From contig NZ_JAHWGU010000008.1 of NCBI RefSeq assembly GCF_020873875.1, positions 186,001 to 250,000 of the forward strand: a stretch of 64,000 bases of DNA, in the 5' to 3' direction. Positions 62,136-64,000 of this stretch are shown here, one piece after another. The notes below the pieces were generated by a model that saw only the letters and a list, made by a program, of their open reading frames with translations, did not search any database and was not told the DNA's origin. Position numbers and translations under genes: made by a program. This DNA is from Actinoplanes sp. DH11 (GTDB lineage: Bacteria > Actinomycetota > Actinomycetes > Mycobacteriales > Micromonosporaceae). The stretch's first letter is position 1; each line of letters starts with the position of its first letter.

Positions 62136-64000
62136 TCGTCCGACTGCCGTCCCCCGTCGACGCGCCCACCGTTGCGGAAGCGCTGGATGCCGCCTTGCAG
62201 GCGTATGCCTCCGAGCCGGCGATCGTCACAGCGTCGCGTACCTGGACGTACGACGACCTGGCCGGCGCCGTTCATGCCGTGGCTTGCGGCCTGATCCGCG
62301 CCGGGGTGCCCACCGCGGGCGATCCGGTCGTGGCGGTGGTCCTCGACCGGTCTGCGGAGTTCGTCGCGACGGTGCTGGGCGTGCTCGCGGCCGGTGCCAC
62401 CTACCTGCCGCTCGATCCGCAGGCTCCTGACAGCTACGTGCAGCAGGTCCTCGAGGAAGCGCGGCCGGTGCTGGTCGTGACCAGCGCCGGCCGCGCTGAG
62501 CGCATCCGGACCGGGACCCAGGCGCGGGTGTGCGCCTACCCCGACCTGCTCAACGGCCCGGCCGTCGAGGTGTCCGGGGTGCCGTCAGCTGCGGCGTACA
62601 TCATCTACACCTCCGGGTCCACCGGCACCCCGAAAGGGGTGGTGGTGCCGCACACGGCTCTGCTGAACTCGACCGCCGCCCGCACCGACGTGTACGGCCG
62701 GGCCGGGCGGGTGCCGCTGCTGCATTCGCCGGCGTTCGATCTCACCACCGGGGTGCTGTTCTGGACCTTGCTGACGGGCGGAACGTTGATCATCGAATCG
62801 ATGCCGCTGGCGGATGTCGCCGGCACCGTCGACCTGATCAACCGGCACCAGGCCACCCATCTGATCTACCCGGCGTCGCTGTACAGCGCCTTCCTCGACC
62901 GGATCGCAGCCCAGCCCCCGGCCAGCCTCACCGCTGTGGGCATCGGCAGTGAACGGTGGAGCCCTGCCCTGATCGACCGGCATGCCGCGGTGATGCCCGG
63001 GGTGTCGCTGGTCAACGAGTACGGGCCGACGGAAGCGTGCGTCTGCTCCAGCTACTCCGTGGTCTACGACAGCGACACTGGGCATCGGGCGCCGATGAGC
63101 ATCGGCACGCCGGTCCGCAACACCGGCTACCTGATCCTGGACGCCGACGGCCAGCCCGCCCGGTCGGGGGAACTGGTCATCATCGGCGCGAACCTCGCCA
63201 CCGGGTACCTCAACCGTGACCAGCTGACCGAGCAGCGGTTCATCACCGTCGACGGAAAACGCGGCTACCGGACCGGGGACCTGGTCGAGCAGGCGCCGGA
63301 CGGTACCTTCGTGTTCCTCGGCCGCGCGGACCGGCAGATCCAGATCGGCGGGCACCGGGTTGAGCCGGGGCACGTGGAAACGGTCCTGATGGGCCATCCC
63401 GCGATCATGCAGGCCCACGTCGCCCCGCGTCCGGCGTCGGACGGCGGCGACGCTGCAGCGCTGATCGCCTACCTCGTCCCGATCCCGGGCCTGCACCGTG
63501 CCGGTGCCGACGATGATCCTGCGTTCATCGACGACTGCGACCGGTTCCTGCGCGGCCGGCTGCCGTCGTACCTGGTGCCCGCCACGTACGTCGTCCTCGA
63601 GGAGCTTCCCCGCACCGCAGCCGGGAAGATCGACGACCGCCGGCTACCCGACCCAGCTGGCACGGTGCACGACCCAGCGGATGCCGACGACGGCGGCGAC
63701 GTGCTGCTGCGCAGCCTCGCCGCCCGGGCCGCCACCATCCTCGGCGTCCCGCGCCTGGCGCCCAGCGCGTCGCTGACGCAGCTGGGCGTCAACTCGCTGG
63801 CGCTGATCAGACTGGCCGCTGCGATCACCGCCGACCACGGGGTCGACGTGCCGATCAGCGCGCTGTTCGCCGCCCGCACGATCACCGATGTCGCCGGCCT
63901 CGTCCGCAAGGCGACCCCGGCCGCCCGGACGATCGAACCCGGCACAAGCGAGCCGCGCGGCAGCTATCCGCTGAGCGGTCAGCAGGCACAGATCTGGGTA
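62132..64000 (+). CDS. Nonribosomal peptide synthetase, A-PCP-C... (partial)
   Basis: 623 codons in frame from GTG 62132 to the window edge. Adenylation core motifs: A3 YIIYTSGSTGTPKGV, A4 AFDLTTG with Asp235 equivalent, A5 NEYGPTEA, A7 YRTGDLV, A8 GRADRQIQIGGHRVEPGHVE, A10 RTAAGKIDD. The carrier follows (LGVNSLALIRL with the phosphopantetheine Ser). The last residues YPLSGQQAQIWV are the first condensation-domain motif. It has no N-terminal condensation domain, so it is likely a loading module. Asp235 indicates an alpha-amino acid substrate; identity not deduced. Confidence 0.92.
   Translation, partial: MIVRLPSPVDAPTVAEALDAALQAYASEPAIVTASRTWTYDDLAGAVHAVACGLIRAGVPTAGDPVVAVVLDRSAEFVATVLGVLAAGATYLPLDPQAPDSYVQQVLEEARPVLVVTSAGRAERIRTGTQARVCAYPDLLNGPAVEVSGVPSAAAYIIYTSGSTGTPKGVVVPHTALLNSTAARTDVYGRAGRVPLLHSPAFDLTTGVLFWTLLTGGTLIIESMPLADVAGTVDLINRHQATHLIYPASLYSAFLDRIAAQPPASLTAVGIGSERWSPALIDRHAAVMPGVSLVNEYGPTEACVCSSYSVVYDSDTGHRAPMSIGTPVRNTGYLILDADGQPARSGELVIIGANLATGYLNRDQLTEQRFITVDGKRGYRTGDLVEQAPDGTFVFLGRADRQIQIGGHRVEPGHVETVLMGHPAIMQAHVAPRPASDGGDAAALIAYLVPIPGLHRAGADDDPAFIDDCDRFLRGRLPSYLVPATYVVLEELPRTAAGKIDDRRLPDPAGTVHDPADADDGGDVLLRSLAARAATILGVPRLAPSASLTQLGVNSLALIRLAAAITADHGVDVPISALFAARTITDVAGLVRKATPAARTIEPGTSEPRGSYPLSGQQAQIWV

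Noticed and set aside
1..64000. CRISPR array or cas genes
   Set aside because: No regularly spaced repeats with unique spacers were seen; the GGGAAY boxes are too short and too close to be CRISPR.

Overview
This is a high-GC actinobacterial window, most plausibly from Micromonosporaceae or a close relative. I infer this from the GC-saturated third codon positions, tRNA genes without an encoded CCA, frequent GTG/TTG starts with 4-bp overlaps, and the mix of DUF574 methyltransferases, XRE-DUF5753/DUF397 pairs, an ESX-type mini-operon and very large RHS/LamG secreted proteins. Almost everything is accessory. Genus and all functions are inferences from sequence reading; no database search was run.

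Layout. 1-3.2 kb: tail of an unknown gene, a DprA-like protein, a secreted lytic transglycosylase/NlpC-P60 hydrolase and two small hypotheticals, as seen in conjugative or integrative elements. 3.2-5.2 kb (minus): ESX-like mini-operon without secretion ATPase. 5.2-9.2 kb: gene-poor stretch with a standalone EF-G domain-IV protein, a secreted HNH nuclease and a tiny AlpA-like HTH protein. 9.2-13.1 kb: translationally coupled pair of a membrane-anchored NACHT NTPase and a small partner, a candidate defence system. 13.9-15.0 kb: three tRNA genes (Trp, Ser-GCT, Ser-CGA), then a protease relic and a GntR/KorSA-like regulator. 16.6-31 kb: polymorphic-toxin locus with an RHS-Hint-toxin protein, a HEAT-like immunity candidate, and a divergent giant LamG protein carrying a degenerate SGNH esterase domain.

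31-40 kb: DUF4145 protein, replication/HTH-type proteins, a 5'-truncated recombinase-like gene, lipoprotein, HTH, TPR-like and membrane proteins, and one HTH gene broken by a stop codon. 40.5-43.5 kb (minus): GPP34 - APC amino-acid permease - GNAT operon. 44.8-48.3 kb (minus): five-gene operon with three DUF574 SAM-methyltransferases, one fused to an HTH domain.

48.5-54.7 kb: two parallel copies of one cassette, each a short peptide gene coupled by TGATG to a GNAT acetyltransferase and divergent from an XRE-DUF5753 regulator. In copy A the regulator is split by a complete IS1380-type element (50709-52371, TSD CTAA). 54.8-59.6 kb: XRE-fusion protein, asparaginase and PPC/DUF296 protein, then a second XRE-fusion with nearly the same HTH but a TPR-like C-terminus. 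59.6-64 kb: GNAT, TauD-type dioxygenase, DUF6875-like protein and the start of a nonribosomal peptide synthetase running off the window.

The most unusual signal is an array of about five GGGAAY hexamers with conserved 17/10-11/12/11-12-bp steps, present upstream of both XRE cassettes and, inverted, between the GNAT and dioxygenase genes that open the NRPS locus. It links the three loci as a likely regulon and points to a candidate peptide/acetyltransferase/regulator system.
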